DNA from: Pseudomonas berkeleyensis
GTDB lineage: Bacteria > Pseudomonadota > Gammaproteobacteria > Pseudomonadales > Pseudomonadaceae
Assembly (NCBI RefSeq): GCF_014109765.1
Contig: NZ_CP059139.1
Span: 3,414,001-3,478,000, forward strand
Reading direction: 5' to 3'
Length of the DNA: 64,000 bases
Part shown: positions 61,994-64,000 of the stretch, piece after piece
How the letters are laid out: each line of letters begins with the position of its first letter
Position numbering within the stretch: the first letter of the stretch is position 1
The notes under the pieces: generated by a model
Database searches by the model: none
Told to the model about the DNA's origin: nothing
What the model saw: the letters and a program-made list of their open reading frames with translations, nothing else
Translations under genes and position numbers: made by a program

Positions 61994-62539
61994 TTATTTA
62001 CGCTTCTTGGGAGCGATGACCATCATCAGCTGGCGTCCTTCCAGCTTAGGATGCTGTTCAACGGTGCCGAGTTCGGCGAGGTCAGCTTCGACCCGCTTCA
62101 ACAGCTCCATACCCAGCTCCTGGTGAGCCATCTCACGGCCACGGAATCGAAGCGATACCTTGGCCTTGTCCCCATCTTCAAGGAAACGTACCAGGTTGCG
62201 TAGTTTTACCTGGTAATCTCCTTCTTCCGTCCCTGGACGAAACTTGATTTCTTTAATCTGCTGCTGGTGCTGATTCTTCTTGGCGATAGCAGCCTGCTTT
62301 TTCTTTTCGAACAGGTGCTTGCCGTAGTCCATGATGCGGCAAACGGGTGGCAGCGCATCAGCAGAGATCTCTACCAGATCCAGCTTGGCTTCTTCAGCCA
62401 CGCGCAATGCCTCATCGATCGAAACAATACCAACCTGCTCGCCGTCTGCGCCGATTAGGCGGACTTCACGAGCGGTGATGTTCTCGTTGATCGGCGCCTT
62501 AGGGGCGGCCCGCTTGTCCTGTCTCATTTCACGCTTAAT
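61994..62539 (-). CDS. infC: Translation initiation factor IF-3, AUU start
   Basis: IF-3 here is 181 residues if started at ATT (62537-62539), reading ATT-AAG-CGT-GAA-ATG. GGAG lies 8 bases before this ATT and forms part of the thrS stop region, whereas the ATG four codons on (62527) has no ribosome site at the right spacing. A rare AUU start lets IF-3 limit its own synthesis, as in E. coli. The sequence [20 protein letters not shown] and [16 protein letters not shown] are typical of IF-3. Confidence 0.95.
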   Translation of the reverse strand: MKREMRQDKRAAPKAPINENITAREVRLIGADGEQVGIVSIDEALRVAEEAKLDLVEISADALPPVCRIMDYGKHLFEKKKQAAIAKKNQHQQQIKEIKFRPGTEEGDYQVKLRNLVRFLEDGDKAKVSLRFRGREMAHQELGMELLKRVEADLAELGTVEQHPKLEGRQLMMVIAPKKRK

Positions 62540-62544
62540 AGTTA

Positions 62545-64000
62545 TTACTCCAAATCTTGGCGACCACGCCGGGAAACCGCTTGCTGCAACTGTGCGGCGA
62601 ACTGCTCGATGGGCAGAGAGCCCAGATCGACGCCTTCACGGGTACGGACAGCAACGGATCGAGTCTCGACCTCCCGATCTCCAATAACCAAGAGATAGGG
62701 AACCTTGAGCAAGGTATGCTCGCGGATTTTAAAGCCGATCTTTTCGTTTCTCAAGTCAACCTTGGCACGAAAACCGCTTTGATTGAGAGTTTTCTCGACT
62801 TCACGAGCAAAATCGGCCTGTTTGTCGGTGATATTCATGATCACCGCCTGGGTCGGAGCGAGCCAAGCCGGGAAAGATCCGGCGTAGTGCTCGATCAGCA
62901 TACCGATGAAGCGCTCGAAGGAACCGAGGATCGCGCGATGAAGCATGACCGGGCGCTTGCGGTTGTTGTCTTCGGCGATATAGCTGGCATCCAGACGCTC
63001 AGGCAGGTTCGGATCGTACTGCAGCGTACCGCACTGCCAGTTACGCCCCAGGCAATCGCGCAGGGTGAACTCGATCTTCGGGCCGTAGAAGGCACCCTCG
63101 CCCGGCTGATATTCCCAGGCCAAACCGGATTCGTTCAGCGCTTCAGCCAACGCCCCCTCGGCACGATCCCACAACTCGTCGGAACCCACACGCTTGACCG
63201 GGCGAGTCGACAGTTTCATGGCGATATCGGTGAAACCGAAGTCTGCATATACCTGCAAGGTCAGCCTGATAAAGTCGGCCGCCTCCTTCTTCACCTGCTC
63301 TTCGGTGCAGAAGATGTGCGCGTCGTCCTGCACGAAGCCACGCACGCGCATGATGCCGTGCAGCGCACCGGACGGCTCGTTACGGTGACAGGCACCGAAC
63401 TCAGCCAGGCGCAGCGGCAAGTCGCGGTAGGACTTCAGGCCCTGATTGAAGATCTGTACGTGGCACGGGCAGTTCATCGGCTTGACGGCGTAGTCGCGAT
63501 TCTCCGAGGCCGTGGTGAACATGTTCTCGGCGTAGTTGGACCAGTGACCGGAGCGCTCCCACAGAATGCGATCGACCACCTGCGGCGTACGCACCTCCAC
63601 ATAACCGTGCTCACGCTGCACCTGGCGCATGTATTGCTCCAGCACCTGATAGACAGTCCAGCCATTGGGGTGCCAGAACACCATGCCCGGCGCTTCTTCC
63701 TGCAGGTGGAAGAGATCCAACTGCTTGCCGATGCGACGGTGATCGCGCTTTTCAGCTTCTTCGATGCGCTGGATATAGGCAGCCAGTTGCTTCTTGTCAG
63801 CCCAGGCAGTGCCATAAACCCGCTGCAGCTGCTCGCTCTTCGAGTCCCCGCGCCAGTAGGCGCCGGAAATACGGGTGAGTTTGAACGCCTTGAGAAAGCG
63901 CGTGTTCGGCACGTGCGGGCCGCGGCACATGTCGACGTACTCTTCATGGAAATACAGACCCATAGCCTGCTCATCCGGCATGTCGTCGATCAGGCGCAGT
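62545..64000 (-). CDS. thrS: Threonyl-tRNA synthetase, C-terminal part, cut by window end
   Basis: The frame remains open to the end of the window, so the N-terminal TGS and part of the editing domain lie outside. Visible are the class II core with [12 protein letters not shown] (zinc ligand Cys), motif 2 [20 protein letters not shown], motif 3 [19 protein letters not shown] and the anticodon-binding domain. The stop is TAA at 62545-62547, 5 bases before the infC ATT start. Confidence 0.98.
   Translation of the reverse strand, partial: LRLIDDMPDEQAMGLYFHEEYVDMCRGPHVPNTRFLKAFKLTRISGAYWRGDSKSEQLQRVYGTAWADKKQLAAYIQRIEEAEKRDHRRIGKQLDLFHLQEEAPGMVFWHPNGWTVYQVLEQYMRQVQREHGYVEVRTPQVVDRILWERSGHWSNYAENMFTTASENRDYAVKPMNCPCHVQIFNQGLKSYRDLPLRLAEFGACHRNEPSGALHGIMRVRGFVQDDAHIFCTEEQVKKEAADFIRLTLQVYADFGFTDIAMKLSTRPVKRVGSDELWDRAEGALAEALNESGLAWEYQPGEGAFYGPKIEFTLRDCLGRNWQCGTLQYDPNLPERLDASYIAEDNNRKRPVMLHRAILGSFERFIGMLIEHYAGSFPAWLAPTQAVIMNITDKQADFAREVEKTLNQSGFRAKVDLRNEKIGFKIREHTLLKVPYLLVIGDREVETRSVAVRTREGVDLGSLPIEQFAAQLQQAVSRRGRQDLE

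Overview
The window is high-GC gammaproteobacterial chromosome, very probably Pseudomonas (P. mendocina/pseudoalcaligenes-like group). The left flank has the Pseudomonas glycerate kinase-pyruvate kinase pair. The right flank has the thrS-infC-rpmI-rplT-pheS-pheT-ihfA-merR order of gamma-proteobacteria. This assignment is inferred from protein sequence and gene order, not from a database match.

Layout. 1-7.4 kb is ordinary chromosome: ttuD and pykF, a urea transporter, a type IB topoisomerase, an AraC-type regulator, a fatty acid hydroxylase and a small secreted protein. 7.4-8.8 kb looks like the remnant of an older insertion. 8,805-57,067 is an integrated island of about 48 kb. It is bounded by a 56-bp direct repeat made from the 3' part of a tRNA-Pro(GGG) gene, which is intact at 57,021-57,097 on the minus strand. 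A tyrosine integrase lies just inside the left end. 57.1-64 kb is core translation genes, cut off inside thrS.

The left half of the island is a defence island. A superfamily I helicase gene converges on a type I BREX operon read leftward: brxA, brxB, brxC, pglX, a three-gene cassette (membrane-anchored small GTPase plus two unknown proteins), a GmrSD/BrxU-like DUF262-DUF1524 nuclease, pglZ and brxL. Upstream are a DUF4258 protein, a zinc-finger-like protein, an M15-peptidase-like protein, an RmuC homologue, and a WYL regulator resembling BrxR. A palindromic sequence is shared by the brxR/rmuC intergenic region and the promoter of the zinc-finger gene. A weaker relative lies ahead of a 33-residue membrane peptide and a phosphatase/ADP-ribosylglycohydrolase fusion. 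A RelE/Phd-type toxin-antitoxin pair, a large protein with a C-terminal PD-(D/E)XK motif, and an XRE-ImmA/IrrE protein coupled to an unknown protein follow.

The right half (43-52 kb) holds mobile-element housekeeping genes: DUF932, YqaJ exonuclease-like, a metal-binding protein, RadC-like, AlpA, YagK/YfjJ-like, and two regulator-like proteins in AT-rich DNA. At the right end a compact leftward operon encodes an ankyrin-repeat protein, a HicA-like small protein, a B12-binding-type radical SAM enzyme and an additional thymidylate kinase. I regard this as the best candidate for an undescribed system in the window. The GTPase cassette inside BREX is the second.
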